This document shows, one piece after another, positions 9,160-18,341 of a stretch of DNA of 64,000 nt. Source of the stretch: Montanilutibacter psychrotolerans (GTDB taxonomy: Bacteria > Pseudomonadota > Gammaproteobacteria > Xanthomonadales > Xanthomonadaceae); NCBI RefSeq assembly GCF_003719825.1, contig NZ_RIBS01000001.1, forward strand, positions 1 through 64,000, in the 5' to 3' direction. The position numbers and the translations under genes were made by a program. Within the stretch, counting starts at the first letter, position 1. Every line of letters begins with the position of its first letter. The notes under the pieces were generated by a model. The model worked only from the letters and a program-made list of their open reading frames with translations. It was not told the origin of the DNA and did no database searches.

Positions 9160-9708
9160 GTGGCCACTACCGACCTGCCGTCCCTGTCTTCCGTCGATGC
9201 CGAGATCCGTCAGCTCGCGCTCGCCACCCCGCCCTCGGAGATGCACGGTGCGCTGTGCGGCTGGCTTGCCGGCGGCGGCGCCTCGGTACGCCAGTGGCCG
9301 GCACAGGTGCTGGTCGACGATGCCCTGGCCACGCCGGCCGAAGGCAGTGCGCTCGATCGGTTGCGCCTGGCCAGCGCCGCGCAACTGGCCGACCGCAGTT
9401 TCAACTTCGAGCTGCTGCTGCCCGACAGCGAAGCGTCACTGGCCGAGCGCAGCGGCGCGCTGTTCGACTGGTGCCGCGGGTTCCTGGGCGGGTTCGGACT
9501 TTCCGGTGGCGGGCGCGTGCAGTTGTCGGAAGAGGGCAACGAGGCGCTGGCCGACATCGCCAAGCTGGCCGCCGCGCGTCCCCAGGACGATGGCGACGAG
9601 GAAGACGAGGCCGCGCTGGTCGAGATCGAGGAATTCGTACGCGTCGCGGCGCTGCTGCTGCACGGCGATTGCGTGCTGGCCGCGCAGCACCGGCAGCGCC
9701 TGAACTGA
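9160..9708 (+). CDS. UPF0149 (YgfB/YecA family) protein
   Basis: A 182-residue protein of the UPF0149 family, with the early signature SEMHGALCGWLAGGG and later FDWCRGFLGGFG and EEFVRVAALLLHGD. YgfB-type genes sit directly before pepP in many gammaproteobacteria, as here. In Pseudomonas a YgfB protein affects expression of beta-lactam resistance genes, but the molecular role here is unknown. The GTG at 9160 gives the cleanest N-terminus; an in-frame TTG at 9124 would overlap the likely -10 box. Only 93 bases separate it from pepP, so both are probably co-transcribed. Confidence 0.88.
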   Translation: MATTDLPSLSSVDAEIRQLALATPPSEMHGALCGWLAGGGASVRQWPAQVLVDDALATPAEGSALDRLRLASAAQLADRSFNFELLLPDSEASLAERSGALFDWCRGFLGGFGLSGGGRVQLSEEGNEALADIAKLAAARPQDDGDEEDEAALVEIEEFVRVAALLLHGDCVLAAQHRQRLN

Positions 9709-9801
9709 ACCACGCGCCGGCGGTGCGGCAAGCGCACCGCGCGAGCGCAACCGGAAGGCCAGCGCGCTGGCCATGCCGCCCTCTTCGAGCCATCCGATCC
9801 G

Positions 9802-11142
9802 ATGCACAAGCCACTCCAGATGCCCGCCAAGGCCCACGTTCGCCGCCGCCGGCAGCTCATGCGAATGGCCGGCACCGACGCGATCCTGATCCTCCCGGCC
9901 GCGCGCGAAGCGGTGCGCAGCCGCGACACCCACTACCCCTACCGGCAGGACTCGGACCTGCTGTACCTGACCGGGTTTCCGGAACCCGAAGCGGTGCTGG
10001 TGCTGGTGCCGGGCCGCAAGCACGGTGAAACCCTGCTGTTCTGCCGCGAACGCGATCGCGAGCGCGAAGGCTGGGACGGCCCGCGTTTCGGGCCCGAAGG
10101 CGCGACGGAAGCATTTGGCCTCGACGATGCCTACCCGATCACCGATCTCGACGACATCCTGCCGGGCCTGCTCGAAGGCCGGACGCGCGTCTACTACCAC
10201 TTCGGCCGCGATGCCGAGTTCGACCTCAAGCTGATCGGCTGGGTCAACCGCGTGCGCGCGATGATGAAGATGGGCAACAAGCCGCCGCACGAGTTCCTCG
10301 AACTGGGGCATCTGCTCGACGAACTGCGCCTGTTCAAGGATCGCGACGAGCTGCGCATGATGCAGCGCGCGGCCGACATCAGCGTGCTTGCGCACGAGGC
10401 GGCGATGCGCGCCGCGCGTCCTGGCATCCACGAGTACGAACTGCAGGCCGAACTCGAGCGCGCGTTCCGCATGAACGACGCGGTGCCGGCCTACGGCAGC
10501 ATCGTCGGTGCCGGCGCCAACGGCTGCGTGCTGCATTACCACGCCAACAACGCGCAGGCGCGCGACGGCGACCTGGTGCTGGTCGACGCCGGCGCCGAGT
10601 ACCGCGGTTACGCGTCCGACATCACCCGGACGTTCCCGGTCAACGGCCGCTTCAGCCCGGAGCAGCGGGCCCTGCATGATCTGGTCGGCGCCGCCCAGGC
10701 CGCCGCGCTCGCGCAGGCGCGGCCGGGCGTGGCGTACGAAGCCGGCCACCTGGCCGCGGTTCACACCCTGACCGAAGGTCTGCTGCGCCTGGGCCTGCTC
10801 AAGGGCAAGCTGGAGACCAACATCGCGCAGGGCCTGTACAAGCGCTTCTACATGCACAAGACCGGGCACTGGATCGGCCTGGACGTGCACGACGTCGGTG
10901 ACTACCGCATCGAGGGCGAATCGCGCCTGCTCGAGGCGGGCATGGTGTTCACGATCGAGCCGGGCCTGTACGTGGCGCCCGACGATGGGACGGTCGACGC
11001 GAAATGGCGCGGCATCGGCATCCGCACCGAGGACGACGTGCTGGTGACGGCGTCCGGTCCGGAGGTGCTGACCGGCGCGCTGGCGCGCAGTGCCGATGAG
11101 ATCGAGGCGTTCATGGCGCAGGGCGTGGCGTCCGCGCACTGA
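9802..11142 (+). CDS. pepP: Xaa-Pro aminopeptidase (aminopeptidase P)
   Basis: Removes an N-terminal residue that precedes proline. The 446-residue protein has the N-terminal AMP_N domain (about 10-140) and the M24 creatinase-fold domain. The five dinuclear metal ligands are visible: Asp262 (VDAG), Asp273 (SDITRTF), His356 (TGHWIGLD), Glu386 (TIEPG) and Glu410 (RTEDD). Downstream one would often find ubiH-type genes in this clade; here the next gene is pepQ on the opposite strand, ending 118 bases away. It is likely cytoplasmic, since no signal peptide is present. Confidence 0.96.
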   Translation: MHKPLQMPAKAHVRRRRQLMRMAGTDAILILPAAREAVRSRDTHYPYRQDSDLLYLTGFPEPEAVLVLVPGRKHGETLLFCRERDREREGWDGPRFGPEGATEAFGLDDAYPITDLDDILPGLLEGRTRVYYHFGRDAEFDLKLIGWVNRVRAMMKMGNKPPHEFLELGHLLDELRLFKDRDELRMMQRAADISVLAHEAAMRAARPGIHEYELQAELERAFRMNDAVPAYGSIVGAGANGCVLHYHANNAQARDGDLVLVDAGAEYRGYASDITRTFPVNGRFSPEQRALHDLVGAAQAAALAQARPGVAYEAGHLAAVHTLTEGLLRLGLLKGKLETNIAQGLYKRFYMHKTGHWIGLDVHDVGDYRIEGESRLLEAGMVFTIEPGLYVAPDDGTVDAKWRGIGIRTEDDVLVTASGPEVLTGALARSADEIEAFMAQGVASAH

Positions 11143-11219
11143 TTCCGTCGCAGCATCAATGCGATTGGCCGTGGCTCACCGCGGGCCGACGGATCTGCAG
11201 GACATCATTCATCGCGTCA

Positions 11220-11245
11220 GCGGCACGGGACTTGCCCCGTGCCGC
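11220..11245. terminator. Possible shared terminator hairpin between pepP and pepQ
   Basis: A perfect 10-bp stem, GCGGCACGGG (11220-11229) with CCCGTGCCGC (11236-11245), lies between two converging genes. There is no T tract on either side, so intrinsic termination would be weak. Confidence 0.45.
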
Positions 11246-11260
11246 GTTGCGGGCCCGGCC

Positions 11261-12592
11261 TCAGGCTGCGTTCGCAGCGAAGCCCTCGCGGGTCAGGTTG
11301 AGCGGCGCGCCGTCCGTGCACGCCACGTTGTCCTCGATGCGGATGCCGCCGTACGGACGGAACGCCGCGATGCGATCCCAGTCGACCGCATCGGCATGCG
11401 GGCCCTGGCGCAGGCCATCCAGCAACAGGTCGACGAAGTAGATTCCCGGCTCGATGGTCACCACCATGCCCGGCTCCAGCACCCGGGTCAGGCGCAGGTA
11501 CGGATGGCCGTCGGGTTTGGCGATCGTGCCGCCGCTGTCGTTGGCGGCGAAGCCGGCGACTTCGTGCACCTGCAGGCCGATGCCATGGCCGATGCCGTGC
11601 GGGAAGAACACGTTGCTGACGCCAGTCTCCAGCGCCGCTTCCGGCGACAGCTTGCTGATGCCGAAATCCTTGAGGATTCCGGCCAGTGCCAGGTGTGCGT
11701 CGAGGTGAAGTTGCTTGTAGTCGAAGCCGGCACGGACCGCGTCGCACATCGCCAGTTGCGCCGCGTCGACGGCGTCGATCAGCGCCTGGAACTCGCCGCC
11801 GGTGTCGTGCGCATAGGTGCGGGTGATGTCGCTGGCGTAGCCGCGGAAGCTGCCGCCGGCATCGATCAGGAAGCTGCGCGCCGGCTTGGGCGGCAGGTGG
11901 TCGCGTTCGGTGTAGTGCAGGATGGCGCCGTGCTCGTTGAGCGCGACGATGTTGTTGTACGGCAGCTCGCTGGCGTCCTGCCCGGCGGCCTGGCAGTAGG
12001 CCAGGTGGATGCCGAACTCGCTGGCGCCGGCGCGGAACGCGCGTTCGGCGGCGCGGTGCGCGCGCACGCCGATGCGGGTGGCCTGGCGCATCATCGCGAT
12101 CTCGTACGGCGTCTTGTAGGCGCGGTGGTATTCGAGGTAGTTGACCACGGCCGGCGGGTTGTTCGGCACAAACGCACCGAGCGTGCTTTGCGGCTCGCCG
12201 AGGATCGCGCAGCGCGCGGCGTCGCGGGGAAGGTGCTGCAGTGCTTCGTCGGGTTTGCGGATCACCACGACGTCGAAGTGCTCGACCCAATACCCTGACG
12301 GAGCTTCCGGTACCGCGTGCCAGTAATCGAACGGCTGCAGGTAGATCAGCGTGGGCTTCTGGCCGGGCGTGACCACCACCCAGCTGCCGGGATTTCGGGT
12401 CAGCGGCACCCAGGCCTTGAACTGCGGATTGGTCGCAAACGGATAGTCGCGGTCGTCGAACAGGTGGTAGTGCAACGTACCGCTGGGGACGACCAGGTGA
12501 TCGAAGCCGCCGCGCTGCAACGCCTGTGCAGTGCGGGCCAGCAGTTGCTCGATGTGTTGCGGGTATAACATCGCCAGGTCTGGGGCGGTCAT
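11261..12592 (-). CDS. pepQ: Xaa-Pro dipeptidase (prolidase)
   Basis: Hydrolyses Xaa-Pro dipeptides and, in some relatives, organophosphate triesters. At 443 residues it matches the length of E. coli PepQ. The M24 metal ligands are Asp244 (LIDAG), Asp255 (SDITRTY), His336 (HGIGHGIG), Glu381 (TIEPG) and Glu420 (RIEDN). It has the long N-terminal domain with WVPLTRNPGSWVVVTPGQKP typical of prolidases, unlike PepP. It converges on pepP. The gene is divergent from the CHASE-GGDEF-EAL gene, with 24 bases between the two start codons. Confidence 0.95.
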   Translation of the reverse strand: MTAPDLAMLYPQHIEQLLARTAQALQRGGFDHLVVPSGTLHYHLFDDRDYPFATNPQFKAWVPLTRNPGSWVVVTPGQKPTLIYLQPFDYWHAVPEAPSGYWVEHFDVVVIRKPDEALQHLPRDAARCAILGEPQSTLGAFVPNNPPAVVNYLEYHRAYKTPYEIAMMRQATRIGVRAHRAAERAFRAGASEFGIHLAYCQAAGQDASELPYNNIVALNEHGAILHYTERDHLPPKPARSFLIDAGGSFRGYASDITRTYAHDTGGEFQALIDAVDAAQLAMCDAVRAGFDYKQLHLDAHLALAGILKDFGISKLSPEAALETGVSNVFFPHGIGHGIGLQVHEVAGFAANDSGGTIAKPDGHPYLRLTRVLEPGMVVTIEPGIYFVDLLLDGLRQGPHADAVDWDRIAAFRPYGGIRIEDNVACTDGAPLNLTREGFAANAA

Positions 12593-12616
12593 TGGGGGCG
12601 TCTCTTGGGAGCGTCA

Positions 12617-15286
12617 ATGGATTCTGACGGATTATCTCCCCCGTCGCGGGTGCCGACGATTGGCGCTGGCGACGAAAGCGAGGCGGCGCAGCGTTTTCCG
12701 GCTTGGCTCTGGGGACTGATGGCACTGGCGTTCGGCGTCGCGGTGTCGCTGTGGCTGGCGCAGGTGCAGAAGCAGCAGCACCAGGCCGAGCGCGCTGCCG
12801 CGATCGAGCGCGTGGCCGAGAACGGCTACCGCGCGCTGCGCTCGCGGCTGGAGTCGTGCGAGTTGCTGGTGCGCTCGGTGCAGACGCTGTTCCTGGCTTC
12901 CGAGTCCGTCTCCGATGCCGAGTTCGCGCACCTGTACGAAAACCTGCAGCCGCGCCGAAAATTTCCGAGCCTGATCGCGCTGGCCTACGCGCGCCGCGAG
13001 GTGCAGGCGCGCAGCGAGCACTACATCACCGACCGGATCGCGCCGATTCAGGGCAACGAGCGCCTGTTCGGGCTGGACATCGCCGCGCAGCCGGCCAATT
13101 TGCGGGCCGTGCTGACGTCGCGGGACAGCGACCTGCCGACGCTGTCGGCGCCGTTCCGCCTGATCCAGCTCGCCGGCCAGGGCCACGATGCCGACGGCGT
13201 GACCCTCCGCTTGCCGGTGTTCACGCCCGGTGCGCCGCCGCGCGACCTCGCGCAACGCCGCGCACGCATGGTGGGGTCGCTGGCCGTGTCGTTCCGCGTG
13301 GGCCACCTGATCGAGACCGCATTCCCGCAGGAAGCGCGCGAGATGCTGCACATCGCCGTCACCGACGTCACCGACGGCGCGGCATTGCCGTTGTTCGATT
13401 CGCACCCGCAGACGACGCACACGCCCGGCGGCGTCCGTTTCGAGCGCGACCTGGATTACGGCGACCGCACCTGGCGGGTGGCGATGCAGCCACTGCGGAC
13501 CGTGCCCGCGCGCGTCGACTGGGCGCAGTCGCTGCTTCCCACGGGCCTGCTTGCCAGCTTGCTGCTGGCGCTGCTGGCGTGGTCGCTGGCAGGTACGCAA
13601 CGTCGCGCGCTGGAACTGGGCTGGCGCATGAGCCGGCGATACCGCGAGAGCGAAGAGCGCTTCCGCGCGCTCAACGAGCTTCTGCCGGCCCTGGTGTTGC
13701 TGGCCGATGGCGAAAGCGGGCGTGTCACGTACGCCAACCAGGCATCGCGAACGCGCCTGGGCGGTGCGTTGACGCACGTCACGCTGGCGAGTCTGTTCGA
13801 AGACCCGGACCTGCGGCTGCAGCTGGAGGAACCCGGCACGCACGGCACCAGCAATGCCGAGGCCGTGCTGCGGGGCCGCGATGGAACGCGCTTCTGGGCC
13901 AGCGTGTCGATCGCCCGCGTCCAGCTCGATCGCCGCGACCAGTTGCTGATGGTCGCGGCCGACATCTCCGAACAGCGCGAGCTCACCGAGCGGCTCAGCT
14001 ACCAGGCCAGCCACGACGCGCTGACCGAGCTCTACAACCGTCGGGAGTTCGAGCGCCGCGCCGAGCGCGTGCTGTCGGGACTGGCTGCCGGAGGCCAGGC
14101 CGGAGCGCTGCTGTACATCGACCTGGACCAGTTCAAGCTCATCAACGACACGTCCGGCCACATCGCCGGCGACCAGTTGCTGGCGCAGCTGGCGATGGTG
14201 ATGCGCGAGCAGTTGCGCGAGGGCGACGTGCTGGCGCGCCTGGGCGGCGACGAGTTCGGCGTCCTGGTCGCCAACGTGCACGACGAGGCCGGGGTGAGGC
14301 TGGTCGCTGAGCGCGTGCGCGAACGCATCGATGGCTACGTGTTCGCCTGGGAGGCGCAGACCTACACCGTCAGCGCGAGCATCGGCGCGGTGATGCTCTC
14401 GCGTCCGGGGCTTGGTCTCAACGAACTGCTCGCCCATGCCGACACTGCCTGCTACATGGCCAAGGAAAGCGGTCGCAACCGCGTGCATTTCTATTCCGAA
14501 CAGGACGACGAGGCCGCGCGCCGACGCAGCGAGATGGAATGGGCCAACCGCCTGCGCTGGGCGGTCGACGAGCGCCGCCTGCTGCTGCGTTACCAGGAAG
14601 TGTGGCCGCTTGCGCGCGCCGCCGGAGACAGCAAGCGCATCGAGTTGCTGCTGCGTTTCCGCGACGAAGACGGACGGCTGGTGGTGCCCGGCGCGTTCAT
14701 CCCCGCGGCCGAGCGCTACGGACTCATGCCGATGATCGATCGCTGGGTGATCGAGACCACGCTGGCCAACTTCGACCACCTCCACCCCAGCGGCAGCGCA
14801 CTGGCACTGGCCACCATCAACCTGTCCGGCGCGAGCATCGAGGACGAGTCGCTGGTCGAGCTGATCCTCTCGCAGCTGGAGACCCACCGCGTGGACCCGG
14901 GCCGCGTCTGCTTCGAGATCACCGAGACCGTGGCGGTACGCAATCTGTCGCAGGTCGCACGCTTCATCGAGCGGTTGCGGGTGGTGGGCTGCCGGATCGC
15001 ACTGGACGATTTCGGCGCTGGCATGTCCTCATTCGGTTACCTCAAGAACCTGCCGATCGACATCATCAAGATCGACGGCAGCTTCATCCGTGACCTGCTG
15101 ACCGATCCGATGAGCCACGCGATCGTGCGTGCGGTGACCGACATCGGCCACCAGCGCGGCCTGCAGGTGATCGCCGAGTGGGTGACCGGCGAGGAGATCG
15201 CGCACGAGCTGGTGGCGCTGGGCGTCGACTACGGCCAGGGCTTTGCCCTGCACGAGCCCGAGACGGTGGTGTTCCAGCGGGATTGA
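12617..15286 (+). CDS. CHASE-PAS-GGDEF-EAL membrane protein
   Basis: An 889-residue cyclic-di-GMP enzyme. Membrane helices at about 27-48 and 303-325 flank a periplasmic CHASE domain. A PAS domain follows (about 345-455), then GGDEF (543-547) with an intact RxxD inhibitory site (REGD, 534-537), then an EAL-type domain. The EAL motif reads ELL (676-678) and keeps the catalytic Glu; NLS, EITET and DDFGAGMSS are present, so phosphodiesterase activity is possible. The ATG at 12617 has GGGAG six bases upstream; a TTG at 12605 is also in frame. CHASE domains bind small extracellular ligands; this one's is unknown. Confidence 0.93.
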   Translation: MDSDGLSPPSRVPTIGAGDESEAAQRFPAWLWGLMALAFGVAVSLWLAQVQKQQHQAERAAAIERVAENGYRALRSRLESCELLVRSVQTLFLASESVSDAEFAHLYENLQPRRKFPSLIALAYARREVQARSEHYITDRIAPIQGNERLFGLDIAAQPANLRAVLTSRDSDLPTLSAPFRLIQLAGQGHDADGVTLRLPVFTPGAPPRDLAQRRARMVGSLAVSFRVGHLIETAFPQEAREMLHIAVTDVTDGAALPLFDSHPQTTHTPGGVRFERDLDYGDRTWRVAMQPLRTVPARVDWAQSLLPTGLLASLLLALLAWSLAGTQRRALELGWRMSRRYRESEERFRALNELLPALVLLADGESGRVTYANQASRTRLGGALTHVTLASLFEDPDLRLQLEEPGTHGTSNAEAVLRGRDGTRFWASVSIARVQLDRRDQLLMVAADISEQRELTERLSYQASHDALTELYNRREFERRAERVLSGLAAGGQAGALLYIDLDQFKLINDTSGHIAGDQLLAQLAMVMREQLREGDVLARLGGDEFGVLVANVHDEAGVRLVAERVRERIDGYVFAWEAQTYTVSASIGAVMLSRPGLGLNELLAHADTACYMAKESGRNRVHFYSEQDDEAARRRSEMEWANRLRWAVDERRLLLRYQEVWPLARAAGDSKRIELLLRFRDEDGRLVVPGAFIPAAERYGLMPMIDRWVIETTLANFDHLHPSGSALALATINLSGASIEDESLVELILSQLETHRVDPGRVCFEITETVAVRNLSQVARFIERLRVVGCRIALDDFGAGMSSFGYLKNLPIDIIKIDGSFIRDLLTDPMSHAIVRAVTDIGHQRGLQVIAEWVTGEEIAHELVALGVDYGQGFALHEPETVVFQRD

Positions 15287-15306
15287 GCGCGTCGGCGGGG
15301 TGGGCC

Positions 15307-15334
15307 GTCGGGAAATGGACGTCGGGAGATGGAC
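15307..15334 (+). repeat. Two tandem 14-bp repeats
   Basis: GTCGGGAAATGGAC (15307-15320) is followed at once by GTCGGGAGATGGAC (15321-15334), one base different. It lies just after the stop codon of the CHASE-GGDEF-EAL gene. Confidence 0.8.
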
Positions 15335-15369
15335 CCCGGGCGCGACTGCCCGGCATCGAGTGGCGCGCT

Positions 15370-15411
15370 GAATCGTCACGCCCGAATCGTCACGCTCGAA
15401 TCGTCAGGCTC
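15370..15411 (+). repeat. Three tandem 14-bp repeats
   Basis: Three head-to-tail copies of GAATCGTCACGCYC, at 15370, 15384 and 15398, the third with one extra change. They sit 13 bases from the 3' end of the convergent PilZ gene. Confidence 0.85.
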
Positions 15412-15423
15412 CGGACACGCCCC

Positions 15424-15789
15424 TTACCTGCGTGCGGCGAATCCGCTCTTGGCGCGATTCAGTTGCAGCCAGCGCTGCAGCTGCGTCAACTGGCTGTCGA
15501 GCAGGGTGATGAAGCGCAGGCCGATCCAGGTCTGCCCCGACGCGCTTTCCTGTTCCTGCCACAACACGTGCGCACCTGCTTCGATCGTGGTTATCGGCTC
15601 GCCCGGCACGGAGAGATTGAAGCGGAACTGGTACAGCGCATCGTCGACAAGCGCCTTGTTGGCGATCAGCAGCATGCCCGTTTCGGAAAGGTTGCCCAGT
15701 TGGCCAACCACGTGATCGGTCATCGTGTCGGTGACCGGCACCAGCTCGGCGATGGGATGGCGATGTACCCGACGGAATTCCTGGTTCAT
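15424..15789 (-). CDS. PilZ domain protein
   Basis: A 121-residue, single-domain PilZ protein, probably a cyclic-di-GMP receptor. It opens with FRRVHRHPIAELVPV, whose RxxxR is the first binding motif. The second motif is NLSETGMLLIA (a variant of D/NxSxxG), and the barrel continues to WIGLRFITLLDSQLTQLQRWLQ. Its ATG at 15789 overlaps the stop of the DUF1631 gene (ATGA), so the two are translationally coupled and probably act together. Both GGDEF-EAL genes of the window lie within 12 kb upstream in coordinates. Confidence 0.93.
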   Translation of the reverse strand: MNQEFRRVHRHPIAELVPVTDTMTDHVVGQLGNLSETGMLLIANKALVDDALYQFRFNLSVPGEPITTIEAGAHVLWQEQESASGQTWIGLRFITLLDSQLTQLQRWLQLNRAKSGFAARR

Positions 15790-18050
15790 TCGGGGGCCCT
15801 GTCCTGATTCGGTTCGGCGAGGTCGTTGAGGCTGCGCAGCGTCATCATCTCCACCTGCCAGGCCCTGTCGACCAGGCTCGCGCAGGTTGCAGGTACCACC
15901 CGGACCAGGCCCTGCGCCATCAGGCGCGCCACGCTGTCCAGGCTCTGTTCGCCGATCCGCTGGCCCCGCTGATTCACGAACAGTGCGCTCTCGGTGACCG
16001 GGCTGTACCAGGCCAGTCGCCGCCGCACCACGTCCGATTCTCCGGTCCCGGCGAACTCCAGCCAGCTGCCGAATGGCAGCGTGCGCAGCTGATCGAAGCA
16101 GGCCTGCGCCTCGGGCGTACGCGGCGCCGTCGGGGCGCCGCGCAGGGCGTCGGGCAGTTCGCCAAGGCGCGTGCGCGCCTTGAGTCGCATCGCCAGTTCG
16201 GTACGCGAGACCGGATCGTCGGCGGTCTCGGCGATGGCGGTGAGACGCCGCGCGATCACCAGCGCATCGTCGCCCTGGTAGCCCACCAGCTCCAGCGCCT
16301 GTTCGACATGGCCACACAGATCCGGTGGTGCTTCCTGTTCACCGCTGCACACATCGACGATCTGGTCGGTGATCTGGCGTAGCGACCGCCACTGCGGGGA
16401 ACCTTCACCATTGCGCAGCAAGGTCAGGGTGAGCGCCTCCTGCCACGGTTGCTGCAGCAAGCGGCGCACGAACGGCGGCACCTCGCGTCCGTGGAGGCTG
16501 TCGACGATGATCTCGCCGGCGCGCTGCTTGGCCAGCTCCAGCTTCTCCTTGCCGCGCGCCGCCTCCACGTGGCGGCGTTCGGCGATCTCCGCCTTGCGCG
16601 CCATCAGCTGGAGGTGTTCCTGCAGCGGCTGGTTGGCCTCGGCAAACACCGACGCATCGCCGTGGTAGTTCTGCACCACGTGGTTGACGGCACGGTGCAG
16701 CTGCGTGTCCAGCTGCGGGTCGACCTCGTCCTCGCTGATCCAGTTCGCACCGGCCTCGGCCACCACGTCGAGCAGGCGCCGCGCGGGGTGCTGGTGGTGC
16801 ACGAAGAAAGCCTGGTCGCGCAGCGCCACGCGCAGCAGCGGCACCTGCAGTCGTTCGAGCAGGGAGGTGCTCGAGGTGCCCGCCCGCAGCTCGCGTCCGA
16901 TCTGGTCGTACAGCATCGACACCAGTTCGAACGCATCGTTGTCCTCGCGCGACAGGCGGATGGCGTGGCCGGCCTGCTGGCGGCCCTGCGCCAGGACATC
17001 CAGGCGAATGTCGTCGGGCGTGCGCGCGCCACCGGCGTGCCCCGACGCGATCCGCGCCTGCTGGCGTTCCAGCGTCTCGGTGAGGGCGTCGGTGGCGATG
17101 GTGGGCGTGGGGTCGCCGTTGTTTTCGCCCTTCGCCCCCGCCAGCTCGCGGCGACGCATCAGCAGTTCGCTCAGCCGCGCCATCGCGGCGTCCTCGACGG
17201 AGGGAGAATCGGCCTCCGCATCGCCGAACCAGCCCGTGTGCGCGCGCGGCGCGACGACGCCCGACGGCGCCGCCGACAGTTGACGTTTGGCGTGTGCCGT
17301 CTGCACGGGTTCGTTCTGCGCCCTGGGCCGGGCTCGCAGTGGAACGAACGACAGCGACGGCAGGACGTTTTCGCGGGCGAGCAGCGCGTTCATGGTGTCC
17401 ACCATCTGCGCGTACTCGCTCATGACGGTGGTTTCAAAGCTCTCGTACAGCTCGATGCGTGCCGCTTCGTCCAGTTGCAGCGCGTGGCTGCTGGCGCGCG
17501 AGAGCATCAGGCCGAGCTGGCGTGGCCCCACCGGCAGCCGCTCGGCATCGAACGCAGGCGTGGCGGCCAGCACGCCGAAGCGCATTCCCAGCAGCATCAG
17601 TGACAATCCGGCGCGTGCTTCCTGGCGTGCGGCGATCGCGCGAAGAACGGCCGATTCGTTGGCCACGCTTTCGTCCACCAGCCGCAACTCGCGGGACACG
17701 ATGGGCGCGATGGCGTCCTGGACACCGCGGATTTCTTCCAGCTCCGGCGTGCGCAGGGCGGCGAAGGCCTCGCCCAGTTCGCCGAACAGACGCGGCCTGA
17801 GCGCCCCGCGGTTGGCCTGGACCTGTTCCAGCGCGGTCATGCGGTGCGCCTGCAGGACCGGCATCGTGGTCTGCTCGGCTTGTCGCAGCAGGTGGTGGAT
17901 GTGGTAGTCGAGCATCTTCTCGACGTGCCGGCCCAGTTCTTCGGCCAGGAAGTCGTGCAGATGGTCCAGCGTGCGCTGGACGCGTCGGGGCAGGCTTTGG
18001 CGGGGGGATGTCGGTCGCATCGGCGCGGTTGGTGGCGGCAGCGTGGACAT
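15786..18050 (-). CDS. DUF1631 family protein
   Basis: A 754-residue, mostly helical cytoplasmic protein of the DUF1631 family, with no signal peptide or membrane segment. The N-terminus has VQRTLDHLHDFLAEELGRHV; the C-terminal part has LPFGSWLEFAG and RLAWYSPVTESALFVNQRGQR, a section that resembles the barrel found in proteins where this family meets PilZ domains. The biochemical role is unknown. I chose the ATG at 18050, preceded by GGGAAAA; a TTG at 18107 is an alternative. Coupling to the PilZ gene suggests a cyclic-di-GMP output. Confidence 0.88.
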   Translation of the reverse strand: MSTLPPPTAPMRPTSPRQSLPRRVQRTLDHLHDFLAEELGRHVEKMLDYHIHHLLRQAEQTTMPVLQAHRMTALEQVQANRGALRPRLFGELGEAFAALRTPELEEIRGVQDAIAPIVSRELRLVDESVANESAVLRAIAARQEARAGLSLMLLGMRFGVLAATPAFDAERLPVGPRQLGLMLSRASSHALQLDEAARIELYESFETTVMSEYAQMVDTMNALLARENVLPSLSFVPLRARPRAQNEPVQTAHAKRQLSAAPSGVVAPRAHTGWFGDAEADSPSVEDAAMARLSELLMRRRELAGAKGENNGDPTPTIATDALTETLERQQARIASGHAGGARTPDDIRLDVLAQGRQQAGHAIRLSREDNDAFELVSMLYDQIGRELRAGTSSTSLLERLQVPLLRVALRDQAFFVHHQHPARRLLDVVAEAGANWISEDEVDPQLDTQLHRAVNHVVQNYHGDASVFAEANQPLQEHLQLMARKAEIAERRHVEAARGKEKLELAKQRAGEIIVDSLHGREVPPFVRRLLQQPWQEALTLTLLRNGEGSPQWRSLRQITDQIVDVCSGEQEAPPDLCGHVEQALELVGYQGDDALVIARRLTAIAETADDPVSRTELAMRLKARTRLGELPDALRGAPTAPRTPEAQACFDQLRTLPFGSWLEFAGTGESDVVRRRLAWYSPVTESALFVNQRGQRIGEQSLDSVARLMAQGLVRVVPATCASLVDRAWQVEMMTLRSLNDLAEPNQDRAPE

Positions 18051-18300
18051 GCGTTTTTCCCGGGGGCCGGAACGGCGATCAGACCATGACGCCGCGGTGT
18101 CCGCCAACTGGGCGGCGCTGCGACGACCTGCGGTGTGGCGGCCTTGCTGTCCAACGAGGAGGCCCCGCAGGCCCGTTCAGACTAGGCCGCTTGGCGCCAT
18201 GCGTAAACCCCGAATTGCGGGGGGCGCCTTCGGGGCCGGTGTGGTTGCCACGTGGCGGATGCCGCTAGGCCCCGCGGCGCGGTATCGGCGCCGCAGTCGC

Positions 18301-18327
18301 ACAAAACGTTGCCCGGCGTTGCGCCGG
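18301..18327 (-). terminator. Possible terminator of the hemW transcript
   Basis: On the minus strand, 15 bases past the hemW stop, CCGGCG and CGCCGG pair around CAA and are followed by GCAACGTTTTG. The stem is short and the T run is interrupted. A second hairpin (CCCCG/CGGGG, 18208-18222) followed by TTTACG lies further down. Confidence 0.45.
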
Positions 18328-18341
18328 ACGCGGCAGGGAGA

